Assembly (NCBI GenBank): GCA_002383375.1
Contig: DFYR01000030.1
Coordinates: 14,947 to 23,731 of the forward strand
DNA from: Spirochaetaceae bacterium UBA4077
Lineage (GTDB): Bacteria; Spirochaetota; Spirochaetia; Treponematales; Rectinemataceae
Direction of reading: 5' to 3'
Length of the DNA: 8,785 nt
Shown: positions 1 through 5,855 of the stretch, piece after piece
How positions within the stretch are numbered: position 1 is the stretch's first letter
How the letters are laid out: each line of letters begins with the position of its first letter
Notes under the pieces: model-generated
Databases searched by the model: none
The model's input: the letters and a program-made list of their open reading frames with translations, nothing else
Told to the model about the DNA's origin: nothing
Position numbers and translations under genes: made by a program

Positions 1-1260
1 AAACTCCGTAAACCAAGGTATGTAGGTGACCATGAAGAGCACGATCAGCATGGCGGGCCAGAGCGGGAGCATGGCGCGACTTGCCTTTTCGATGGTGGTC
101 TTGCCCACCATGCAGCCCACGAAAAGGCTGGCGCCCACCGGCGGGCTGGTAAGCCCTATTCCCAGATTGAGCATGAGGAGGATGCCGAAGGTGACTTCGC
201 TCATGCCCGCGGCCTTCACCACGGGAAGAAGTACCGGCGTAACGATGACGATCAACGGCGCCACATCCATGACCATGCCCAGGAAGAGCAGCAAAATATC
301 GACCAGGAAAAGGATCAGGAACCTGTTCGACGTGAGGCCCAGGAAGAATCTCATGACCGCAGCGGGAATCTGGAGATAGGTCATCATCCAACCGAAGGCC
401 GAGGCGCAACCTATCAGGAACAGGACGATTGCTGTAGTCTTGACCGATTCCATGAAAATCGGAATCAGGTCTTTCAGTTTCAGCTCGCGGTACACGATAA
501 AGCCCAGGAAAGCGGCGTACATGACCGATACGGCGGAAGCTTCGGTGGCGGTGAAGATGCCCGCTGCTATCCCCACCACGATGATGAGGGCGGCCAAGAG
601 GGCGAAGATGCCGTCTATGGAAATTTTTACGCATTCCTTCAGGGGAGGACGTTTTTCGCAGGGGTATTTTCGCTTGAGTGCCAAAAAATAACAAACGATA
701 GACAGGGAAATTCCCAGAGCGATGCCCGGAATATAACCCGCTAGAAAGAGCTTTCCGACCGATACTCCCCCAGCCACCATGGCGTAGATCACCATATTGT
801 GCGAAGGCGGAATGATGATGCCCTGGCTGGCCGAGGCCACGGTGACTGCGACGGAAAAGTCCTTGTCGTAGCCCTTCTGCACCATCATGGGTATCATGAT
901 CGAGCCGGTGGAGGAAACGTCGGCTACGGCTGAGCCTGAAACGCCGCCGAAAAACATTGACTCGATGCAGTTTACTATGGCCAGGCCACCAGGCAGAGGC
1001 CCGACGAGAATATAGGCGAAGTCTACCATGCGCTTGGCCACCCCGCCCCGGGCCATTATCGAGCCTGCGAGAATGAATAGGGGTATGGCGAGCAACGGGA
1101 AGGACTGCATGCTCGCTGCCACCCGCTGGGCTATGATGGCCGGACCCATGCCGGCGGCATAGGCTGAGAGCAGGGCAGATATCCCCAAGCTGAAAGAGAT
1201 GGGGATGCCCAGTATGATCATGATGGCGAAGGAGCCGAGCAGCACAAGTTCAATGGGCAT
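1..1260 (-). CDS. dctM: TRAP transporter large permease subunit DctM, C-terminal end cut by window
   Basis: This is the large membrane subunit of a tripartite ATP-independent periplasmic transporter, the part that uses an ion gradient to move the ligand delivered by the binding protein. The frame is open for all 420 codons from the ATG at 1260 down to base 1, with no stop, so only the last few residues are missing compared with the usual 425-430. The protein is almost wholly hydrophobic. It begins MPIELVLLGSFAIMIILGIP and carries the family hallmarks FGGVSGSAVADVSSTGSIMI and IIIPPSHNMVIYAM in the first half, and LNLGIGLTSPPVGASLFVG near the end. The start has AAGGAG 7 nt upstream and overlaps the end of dctQ by 11 bp, which points to translational coupling. 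The family is certain from the motifs. The substrate is not known, though this subtype is often linked to sugar acids or other carboxylates. Confidence 0.95.
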   Translation of the reverse strand, partial: MPIELVLLGSFAIMIILGIPISFSLGISALLSAYAAGMGPAIIAQRVAASMQSFPLLAIPLFILAGSIMARGGVAKRMVDFAYILVGPLPGGLAIVNCIESMFFGGVSGSAVADVSSTGSIMIPMMVQKGYDKDFSVAVTVASASQGIIIPPSHNMVIYAMVAGGVSVGKLFLAGYIPGIALGISLSIVCYFLALKRKYPCEKRPPLKECVKISIDGIFALLAALIIVVGIAAGIFTATEASAVSVMYAAFLGFIVYRELKLKDLIPIFMESVKTTAIVLFLIGCASAFGWMMTYLQIPAAVMRFFLGLTSNRFLILFLVDILLLFLGMVMDVAPLIVIVTPVLLPVVKAAGMSEVTFGILLMLNLGIGLTSPPVGASLFVGCMVGKTTIEKASRAMLPLWPAMLIVLFMVTYIPWFTEF

Positions 1261-1759
1261 CGTGAGTCTCCTTCCCCGCGGAGGATGCTTCGATTATCTT
1301 GCCGGCGACCCGTAGAGCCGCGAAGGCTATCATGAAAGCCGCCGCTATCGGCAGGACGAGGTAGGTGATTCCCAGAGGAAGCTTGATCGTCGACATCTGG
1401 CTGTCCCACATTGCCTGCGTGAGTACGAGGCCGTGCTTGAATAGGAAGTAGGCGAAATAGGCGATCGCTGCGTCGATGAGGACTTCGAGGACCAGCCCCC
1501 CTGACTTGGGAAGTTTCTTGGTGACGAACTCGAGCCTCATATGATCGCCCGTCCAGACGGCGGAGGCCGCACCCAGCAAGCCTATCCACATGATGGCGGT
1601 GACCGAGAATTCCTCTACCCAGATGGGACTTTTCTGCAGCACGTATCTGGCGAAAACCTGCCAGCATACGATCAGGGACAGAATGGCCATGAGGGATGCC
1701 GCCACTGCGGTCAAAGCCCGTTCGACGCCACCTGTAATGCGTTGTATAGTCTTCCTCAT
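1250..1759 (-). CDS. dctQ: TRAP transporter small permease subunit DctQ
   Basis: Small four-helix membrane subunit of the TRAP transporter, which pairs with DctM in the inner membrane. It has 169 residues, normal for the family, with hydrophobic segments at about residues 14-34, 50-68, 88-107 and 130-150. The DctQ signature is present: WQVFARY (33-39), WVEEF (47-51) and the GDHMRLEF stretch (71-78). I chose the ATG at 1759 because GGAGG sits 5 nt upstream. An in-frame ATG at 1786 would add nine residues but has no ribosome binding site and lies against the base of the hairpin at 1789-1831. The stop overlaps the dctM start by 11 bp. It follows dctP after 103 bp and is very likely in the same transcript. 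Confidence 0.94.
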   Translation of the reverse strand: MRKTIQRITGGVERALTAVAASLMAILSLIVCWQVFARYVLQKSPIWVEEFSVTAIMWIGLLGAASAVWTGDHMRLEFVTKKLPKSGGLVLEVLIDAAIAYFAYFLFKHGLVLTQAMWDSQMSTIKLPLGITYLVLPIAAAFMIAFAALRVAGKIIEASSAGKETHDAH

Positions 1760-1788
1760 CGAAACCTCCGGTGCGAGGCAGCGCATGC

Positions 1789-1831
1789 TTCGGGGCGCAG
1801 GCTGGCGAGGAATGCCCGCCCGCGCCCCGAA
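1789..1831 (-). promoter_or_regulatory. GC-rich intergenic hairpin between dctP and dctQ
   Basis: The 10-base arms TTCGGGGCGC (1789-1798) and GCGCCCCGAA (1822-1831) are perfect inverse complements. After one mismatch the pairing continues inward through two further 3-bp blocks (1800-1802 with 1818-1820, and 1804-1806 with 1814-1816). No T run follows on the minus strand, so it is not a standard intrinsic terminator. Its place just after the binding-protein gene fits an mRNA-stabilising or partly attenuating structure that gives more DctP than DctQM. That role is inference from position; the pairing itself is seen directly. Confidence 0.7.
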
Positions 1832-1862
1832 ACCTCAGCGTACAATCAATTTTTCTGCCGGT

Positions 1863-2834
1863 CTACTTGGTGTTGACGATAGCGTCGATCAGGTCCTTGC
1901 CGACGATAGGTTCGAACTCCTTCCACACGCCACCCACGGCTTTCTGGAACTCGGCAACATCCTTCACCTCGTTGAAGATCATGCCCTTTGCCTTGAGGTC
2001 GGATACCGTCTTGTCGATCATCTCGCCCCAGAGCTTGTTATGCTTTTCCATGGCTTCCCAGGCGGTCTGCTCCACAATGGTCTGCAGATTCTTAGGCAGA
2101 CCGTCGAAAAGCTTCTTGTCCATCATCAGAAAATCGGGAATGGAGGAGTGACGGGTATAGCTGTAATACTTGGCCACCTCCTGCATATTGAAGGAAAGCA
2201 CCGTAGGCTCGTTATTCTCCCAGCCGTCAATCACCTTGGTCTGCAGGGCCGAGTAGACTTCGGACTGGCCCATGGGAACGGCGTTGCCGCCCAAGGCATT
2301 CACCGTATCGATGAGAGGCTTGGACTGCATGACCCGAATTTTCAAGCCCTTGAGATCCGAGGGAGTATAGATAGGCTTGGTAGCGGTAATAGAACGGAAT
2401 CCCGCATCCATGAAGGCCAGGCCCTTGTAACCTGCCTTGTCTACGTCGGCCATCAGGCGCTTTCCGATCGCCCCTTGGAGCACATTGTGCTGGTGTTCCA
2501 GGCTTCTCCAGATGAGCGGCAGTGAAATGACCTGAAGGGTAGGCGCGTACTGCCCCATGGGACCAGAGCTCACCTTGGCGAATTCCAGTGAGCCGATCTT
2601 GATGGCTTCAATGTAATCTTTTTCCTGGCCGAGCTGCCCCGCGGGGAAGAGGGTAAGCTTAATATCTCCATTGCTTTTCTTCGCCAGTTCGTCAGCAAAG
2701 AAGACGAGGGCTTGATGAACTGGATGGCTATCGGGCAGGACAGAAGCCAGTTTCCAGTTGTACTTGGGCGCTGCCGAAGTAAATGCGAGGGCGACAAGCA
2801 GCAGCACAGTTACTAAAACTAATCTCCTCTTCAT
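1863..2834 (-). CDS. dctP: TRAP transporter periplasmic substrate-binding protein DctP
   Basis: Extracytoplasmic solute receptor that captures the ligand and delivers it to DctQM. It has 323 residues, the usual length. A basic start (MKRR) and hydrophobic core to about residue 20 form a signal peptide, probably cut near TSAA (19-22). Family landmarks follow in order: FFADELAKKSNGDIKLTLFP (45-64), AGFRSITATKPIYTPSDLKG (144-163), LKIRVMQ (164-170), and VPMGQSEVYSALQTKVIDGW (186-205) followed by ENN. Arg167 in the LKIRV motif is the position that binds the ligand carboxylate in characterised members, and Arg147 is also well placed, so an organic or sugar acid is the likely ligand. The start is supported by AGGAGGT 7 nt upstream. 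First gene of the dctPQM operon. The exact substrate cannot be read from the sequence. Confidence 0.95.
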   Translation of the reverse strand: MKRRLVLVTVLLLVALAFTSAAPKYNWKLASVLPDSHPVHQALVFFADELAKKSNGDIKLTLFPAGQLGQEKDYIEAIKIGSLEFAKVSSGPMGQYAPTLQVISLPLIWRSLEHQHNVLQGAIGKRLMADVDKAGYKGLAFMDAGFRSITATKPIYTPSDLKGLKIRVMQSKPLIDTVNALGGNAVPMGQSEVYSALQTKVIDGWENNEPTVLSFNMQEVAKYYSYTRHSSIPDFLMMDKKLFDGLPKNLQTIVEQTAWEAMEKHNKLWGEMIDKTVSDLKAKGMIFNEVKDVAEFQKAVGGVWKEFEPIVGKDLIDAIVNTK

Positions 2835-2971
2835 ACAATAACCTCCTGGATTGACAATCCGGATAAAACATTGGACAGCTTCCTAAAACTGTCAATTAAA
2901 ACTATAATCTATGATTGTCATGGAGTCCATATAGCAATTTTACTTTCCATAATATGGAATAGGGAGGCTTG
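2835..2971. promoter_or_regulatory. Divergent promoter and operator region between dctP and the dehydrogenase gene
   Basis: AT-rich region serving both directions. On the plus strand TATAAT (2903-2908) is a perfect -10 box, with a weak -35 TTCCTA at 2880-2885 (17-bp spacer). On the minus strand TATAGT (2906-2901) overlaps it, with TGGACT (2929-2924) as -35, again 17 bp away; a second possible -35, TTGACA (2895-2890), lacks a good -10. Three perfect odd-centred palindromes are present: GGATTGACAATCC (2848-2860), next to the dctP ribosome binding site; ATGGAGTCCAT (2920-2930), over the minus-strand -35; and TTCCATAATATGGAA (2945-2959), next to the dehydrogenase ribosome binding site. They look like operators. 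No regulator gene lies beside them, so the controlling protein is unknown. Confidence 0.65.
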
Positions 2972-3733
2972 ATGAATAGGCTTACCGGGAAGAATGCTCT
3001 TGTTACCGGCGGAGGTTCGGGCATAGGCTTGGCTATTGTTAAAGAACTGGCATCCCAGGGCGCAAATGTTATTATCCATTACCACCGCAGTGGCGATACA
3101 GCTAAGGCTGTATCGGAGGAACTGCGCTCCCGGGGGCTGGATTCCCAAGCTGCACAGGCCGATCTATCCTCAGAGCAAGGCGTTGCGGCGCTAGCCAGCT
3201 TCGTTGCCTCCCGCTGGGATCATCTCGATGTATTGGTCAACAATACCGGCGACCTGATCGCCCGCCAAAGTCTTGAGCAGCTTGATATGGAATACTACAG
3301 AAAAGTGATGGCGGTGAACCTCGATTCCAACGTCCTGGTAACCAAGGCAATGCTATCCTTGCTGAAAAATGCCGGTTCTTCCTCGGTGGTGAACCTCTCT
3401 TCCCTGGCAGGACGGAAGGGCGGCCACGGGGGATCGGTGTTCTATGCCACTACCAAGGGAGCCATCCTCACCCTGACCAGGGCCTTGTCCACCGAGCTGG
3501 CGCCTTACGGCGTACGGGTTAACGCGGTGGCGCCGGGTCTTATACTCGGTTCTTCCTTCCATGCCATCCATAGTACGGAGGAATCCAAACAGGCGACCAT
3601 CGCACAGATACCGCTCAAGCGGGCGGGTAGCTGCGAGGATGTGGCCAGAGCGGTAGCCTTTTTCGCCGGTGAATACGACGGCTTTATCACCGGCGCCACC
3701 TTGGACATCAACGGCGGAATTTATATGGCCTAG
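2972..3733 (+). CDS. Short-chain dehydrogenase/reductase (SDR), classical type
   Basis: NAD(P)-dependent oxidoreductase of the classical SDR family, 253 residues, cytosolic. The cofactor-binding loop TGGGSGIG is at 12-19, the second-strand region IIHYHRSG (34-41) with Arg39 suggests NADP, and NNTG (90-93) replaces the usual NNAG. The catalytic set is Asn116 (VNL), Ser144 (NLSS), Tyr158 and Lys162 (YATTK). The end, ITGATLDINGGI, is typical. It resembles 3-oxoacyl-ACP reductase, gluconate 5-dehydrogenase and similar sugar or polyol dehydrogenases; motifs do not separate these. I took the ATG at 2972, 4 nt after AGGGAGG; the TTG just before it (2969) is in frame but closer to that site. The gene stands alone, divergent from dctP, so it may oxidise or reduce the compound imported by the TRAP system. 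That link is inference. Confidence 0.93.
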   Translation: MNRLTGKNALVTGGGSGIGLAIVKELASQGANVIIHYHRSGDTAKAVSEELRSRGLDSQAAQADLSSEQGVAALASFVASRWDHLDVLVNNTGDLIARQSLEQLDMEYYRKVMAVNLDSNVLVTKAMLSLLKNAGSSSVVNLSSLAGRKGGHGGSVFYATTKGAILTLTRALSTELAPYGVRVNAVAPGLILGSSFHAIHSTEESKQATIAQIPLKRAGSCEDVARAVAFFAGEYDGFITGATLDINGGIYMA

Positions 3734-3899
3734 CGCGGCCGCTTCCGCCCCGGCCGCGGGGGTGGGGTGAGAATAGCAGGCGGCTAACCCCATCCGGGCA
3801 ACCGGTGACATAACAGCGGAACGCCGATCCGTTCAGCGCGGCCGGGGCTGGGCCAGGGCGACACGGAATCGGTCCTCCCGACTTAGGTAGCGTTGGCCG
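3734..3899. repeat. GC-rich convergent spacer with repeated CGCGGCCG hairpin arms
   Basis: This gene-free 166 bp separates the convergent ends of the dehydrogenase and the metallo-hydrolase. AGCGCGGCCG occurs as a 10-bp direct repeat (3732-3741 and 3835-3844). An inverted copy lies between them. As a result 3734-3741 can pair with 3751-3758 (8-bp stem, 9-nt loop), or 3747-3758 can pair with 3837-3848 (12-bp perfect arms). The two pairings exclude each other. A weaker pair, CCGATCCG (3824-3831) and CGGAATCGG (3864-3872), surrounds a further GC-rich stretch. There is no U run, so these are not classical terminators, but they may end or protect transcripts from both sides. No gene is seen here. 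Confidence 0.6.
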
Positions 3900-4676
3900 C
3901 TATTGCAGCTTCCGGAGCCTCAGCTCGATGCCCGATTCCGCTTCGAGTGCCTTTATAAGAAGCGCGGTATCGGTGTTGCCGAAGTGATAGGGGTAGAGAA
4001 TTTTCGGTTTTACCATGCGGGCCGCTTCGGCGGTCTGTTCCGGCGTCATGGTAAAGGGCAGATTCATTGGTAAAAATGCTATGTCGATTTCACCAAGACG
4101 AGCCATCTCCGGAATCGGTTCGGTATCGCCGGCCACATAGATTCTGAGATCGCCCACCGTCACCACATAACCGTTATCCCTTCGCTCCTTGGGATGATAG
4201 TTCGTCCTGCCTTGGCTGACGTTGTACGCCGGCACTGCCTCAATGAAGAAGCCCGCGGCCTGAGCAATCCGCTCATGTTCCAGCGCCTCGCCGTATCCCA
4301 GTTTTTTACGCGAGGATCCGTTCAGAATTATCTTCGTATCATCCTTTCTCACTGCGGCAATTGAAGCAGGATCCAGGTGGTCTGCGTGTTCATGGGTCAC
4401 GAGGATCAAGTCGGCCTTAGGAAACGCGGCAAAATCGCCGTACTGTTTCACCGGATCGATGTAGACAAACCTGCCTGCGTGCTCAAGGGCAAGGGTGGCG
4501 TGACCGAGGAAGTGTATCCTGAGCTCCCCCTTCCCCGAATCGAAAAGGTCGGACTCCTCACCTTTGGCGCCAGGAAGGGCGAAAACCGCCTGGCTTAGGG
4601 CGAACGTGAAAAGAACGCCAAGCACGCCGAGGGAGTAGTATCGCGTAATGGAAACCTTATGTATTTTTCGTATCAT
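3900..4676 (-). CDS. Exported metallo-beta-lactamase-fold hydrolase, UlaG-like
   Basis: Metal-dependent hydrolase of the metallo-beta-lactamase superfamily, 258 residues. The fold opens with LRIHFLGHATLALEH (52-66). The metal motif HEHADH is complete (His95, His97, Asp99, His100), and GDTEPIPE (183-190, Asp184) and the terminal YPYHFG (228-233, His231) supply the remaining ligands. The AYN...YHPKERRDNGY stretch (150-170) matches the UlaG-like branch. Unlike cytosolic UlaG it has a basic start and hydrophobic segment (about 13-33) ending in VFALPG, a likely signal peptide, so it probably acts outside the cytoplasm. I chose the ATG at 4676 because AGGAGGT lies just upstream. A longer in-frame TTG start at 4739 coincides with the likely -35 box and is unlikely. 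It diverges from the SPFH operon. The substrate is unknown. Confidence 0.9.
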   Translation of the reverse strand: MIRKIHKVSITRYYSLGVLGVLFTFALSQAVFALPGAKGEESDLFDSGKGELRIHFLGHATLALEHAGRFVYIDPVKQYGDFAAFPKADLILVTHEHADHLDPASIAAVRKDDTKIILNGSSRKKLGYGEALEHERIAQAAGFFIEAVPAYNVSQGRTNYHPKERRDNGYVVTVGDLRIYVAGDTEPIPEMARLGEIDIAFLPMNLPFTMTPEQTAEAARMVKPKILYPYHFGNTDTALLIKALEAESGIELRLRKLQ

Positions 4677-4703
4677 GAAAACCTCCTGTACGTAATAAAA
4701 ATA

Positions 4704-4739
4704 TTCTAAGAAAATATATATGAACCGGAAGAGTGTCAA
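4704..4739 (-). promoter_or_regulatory. Promoter for the metallo-hydrolase gene
   Basis: On the minus strand TTGACA (4739-4734) is a perfect -35 box. After a 17-bp spacer comes TATTTT (4716-4711), a 4/6 match to the -10 consensus, inside an AT-rich stretch that also contains TATATA. Transcription would start near 4704, giving a leader of about 28 nt that ends with AGGAGGT before the ATG at 4676. Assigned by eye. Confidence 0.6.
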
Positions 4740-4774
4740 TTTTTACCCAGCAACGGAAGGCTGTAAAATCTCTC

Positions 4775-4803
4775 TTGACATTCCGATATTAAAATGATAT
4801 CAT
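4775..4803 (+). promoter_or_regulatory. Sigma-70-type promoter of the SPFH/ribbon-helix-helix operon
   Basis: TTGACA (4775-4780) is a perfect -35 box. A spacer of exactly 17 bp leads to TATCAT (4798-4803), a 5/6 -10 box. Initiation is expected near 4810, about 30 nt before the ATG at 4840. The short leader can fold CGGTT (4812-4816) onto AACCG (4824-4828), just before the GGGGAGG ribosome binding site (4828-4834). This is the strongest promoter match in the window. Confidence 0.75.
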
Positions 4804-4814
4804 ATAAATATCGG
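4783..4814. promoter_or_regulatory. 32-bp near-perfect dyad operator overlapping the -10 box
   Basis: The outer arms CCGATATT (4783-4790) and AATATCGG (4807-4814) are perfect inverse complements. They share their centre (between 4798 and 4799) with the inner 10-bp palindrome ATGATATCAT (4794-4803). Of 16 base-pair positions in the dyad, 14 are symmetric. It covers the promoter spacer and the whole -10 box, so a protein bound here would block RNA polymerase. The ribbon-helix-helix protein encoded at the end of the same operon is the obvious candidate for autorepression. Symmetry is seen directly; the identity of the binder is inference. Confidence 0.7.
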
Positions 4815-4839
4815 TTGCCGGATAACCGGGGAGGAAAAA

Positions 4840-5850
4840 ATGGAATATCCTTATTCTAAAGAAATTGTCTTGAAGGCGAAAAACGGAATGGCCATGCTGG
4901 CACTATCCCTGCTCTTGATGATTGCCGGATTCGCGGCAATAGGCGCTGGAGGAATCCTCCTGGACGAGAATGGATCATCGGCCGCAGGAGTGATACTTCT
5001 CGTCGCCGGGATACTCTATTCCCTAGTCTGCTGGATTCCCTTCATGGGGCTGAAGGTGTTAAAGCCCCATGAAGCCCTGGTACTCACTCTTTTTGGAAAG
5101 TACATCGGAACGCTCAAGGGCGAGGGCTTCTTCTTCGTGAATCCCTTCGTGTCGGCGGTAAACCCCGCCGCCGGCGCCGGGATGGCTACGGCGACGGAAG
5201 ACCAGAATCCTCTTCCTCAGGCAAATAAAACGAGCAAAGCGATTAAGACAAATTTTACGTCGAAAACCATTTCCCTCAAATCGATGACCCTGAACAATAA
5301 TAAGCAGAAGGTCAACGACGCGCTGGGAAATCCGGTGGAGGTGGGCATCGTGGTCATCTGGCGGATCGCCAACTGCTCGATGGCTGTGTTTAACGTGGAT
5401 AACTACAAGGCATTCCTCTCCATACAATGCGACTCCGCCCTGCGCAATATAGCCAGGCTCTACCCTTACGACATCGCCGAGGGCGGTGAAGAGATGACCC
5501 TGCGGGGCTCCAGCCAGGAAGTGGCGGAAAAGCTGAAGGCCGAGATCCAAGCCAGGATGGAAATCGCGGGCATAGAAATCCTCGAAGCGCGCATTACCCA
5601 CCTGGCCTACGCTCCCGAAATAGCAGCGGTGATGCTCCAGCGCCAGCAGGCCACGGTCATAATCGACGCGCGCAAGATGATTGTGGACGGCGCCGTGGGC
5701 ATGGTAGAAATGGCTTTAGCCAAGTTGAGCGAGAACAATATCGTCGACCTCGACGAGGAACGCAAGGCGGCCATGGTGAGCAACCTGCTGGTGGTTCTCT
5801 GCGGCAATAGGGACGCCCAACCGGTGGTCAATTCGGGATCGATCTACTAG
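4840..5850 (+). CDS. Membrane-anchored SPFH (band 7/prohibitin) domain protein
   Basis: SPFH-domain membrane protein of 336 residues. Two hydrophobic segments (about 17-40 and 47-69), joined by the short loop LDENGSSAAG, form an N-terminal hairpin anchor. Band 7 features follow: GLKVLKPHEALVLTLFGKYI (70-89), KGEGFFFVNPF (93-103), a hydrophobic strand VEVGIVVIWRI (166-176), and a helical region from about 224 with LKAEIQARMEIAGIEILEAR (232-251) and AAVMLQRQQATVIIDARK (262-279). SPFH proteins oligomerise on membranes and organise microdomains or control proteases; the target of this one is unknown. No NfeD-type or protease partner is adjacent. The next gene, a ribbon-helix-helix protein, starts 5 bp after the stop. 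The start has GGGGAGG 5 nt upstream. A long perfect hairpin lies within the coding sequence at 5040-5074. Confidence 0.9.
   Translation: MEYPYSKEIVLKAKNGMAMLALSLLLMIAGFAAIGAGGILLDENGSSAAGVILLVAGILYSLVCWIPFMGLKVLKPHEALVLTLFGKYIGTLKGEGFFFVNPFVSAVNPAAGAGMATATEDQNPLPQANKTSKAIKTNFTSKTISLKSMTLNNNKQKVNDALGNPVEVGIVVIWRIANCSMAVFNVDNYKAFLSIQCDSALRNIARLYPYDIAEGGEEMTLRGSSQEVAEKLKAEIQARMEIAGIEILEARITHLAYAPEIAAVMLQRQQATVIIDARKMIVDGAVGMVEMALAKLSENNIVDLDEERKAAMVSNLLVVLCGNRDAQPVVNSGSIY
5040..5074 (+). repeat. 12-bp perfect inverted repeat inside the SPFH coding sequence
   Basis: CTTCATGGGGCT (5040-5051) and AGCCCCATGAAG (5063-5074) are perfect inverse complements separated by 11 nt. They would form a stable RNA hairpin about 200 nt into the gene, in the codons for PFMGLKVLKPHEA, where the second membrane segment meets the SPFH domain. 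It may slow ribosomes or be fortuitous. The pairing is seen directly; the role is unknown. Confidence 0.6.
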
Positions 5851-5855
5851 CACTC

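Noticed and set aside
26..691. Two plus-strand open frames of 117 and 83 codons
   Set aside because: Both are antisense to dctM, which is continuous across the region; the Met- and Arg-rich translations are typical of shadow frames.
1590..2525. Long plus-strand open frame of 311 codons
   Set aside because: It lies antisense to dctQ and dctP, whose motifs, signal peptide and ribosome binding sites are convincing. Its translation has no recognisable domain.
3353..3811. Minus-strand open frame of 152 codons running out of the dehydrogenase gene
   Set aside because: It covers the dehydrogenase catalytic region on the wrong strand and resembles no family.
4677..4739. Longer start for the metallo-hydrolase at TTG 4739
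   Set aside because: The TTG is the first half of a perfect TTGACA -35 box. It has no ribosome binding site, and it would place 21 extra residues before a normal signal peptide.
5059..5601. Minus-strand open frame of 180 codons inside the SPFH gene
   Set aside because: It is an antisense shadow of a clearly coding SPFH domain, with no ribosome binding site or recognisable motif.
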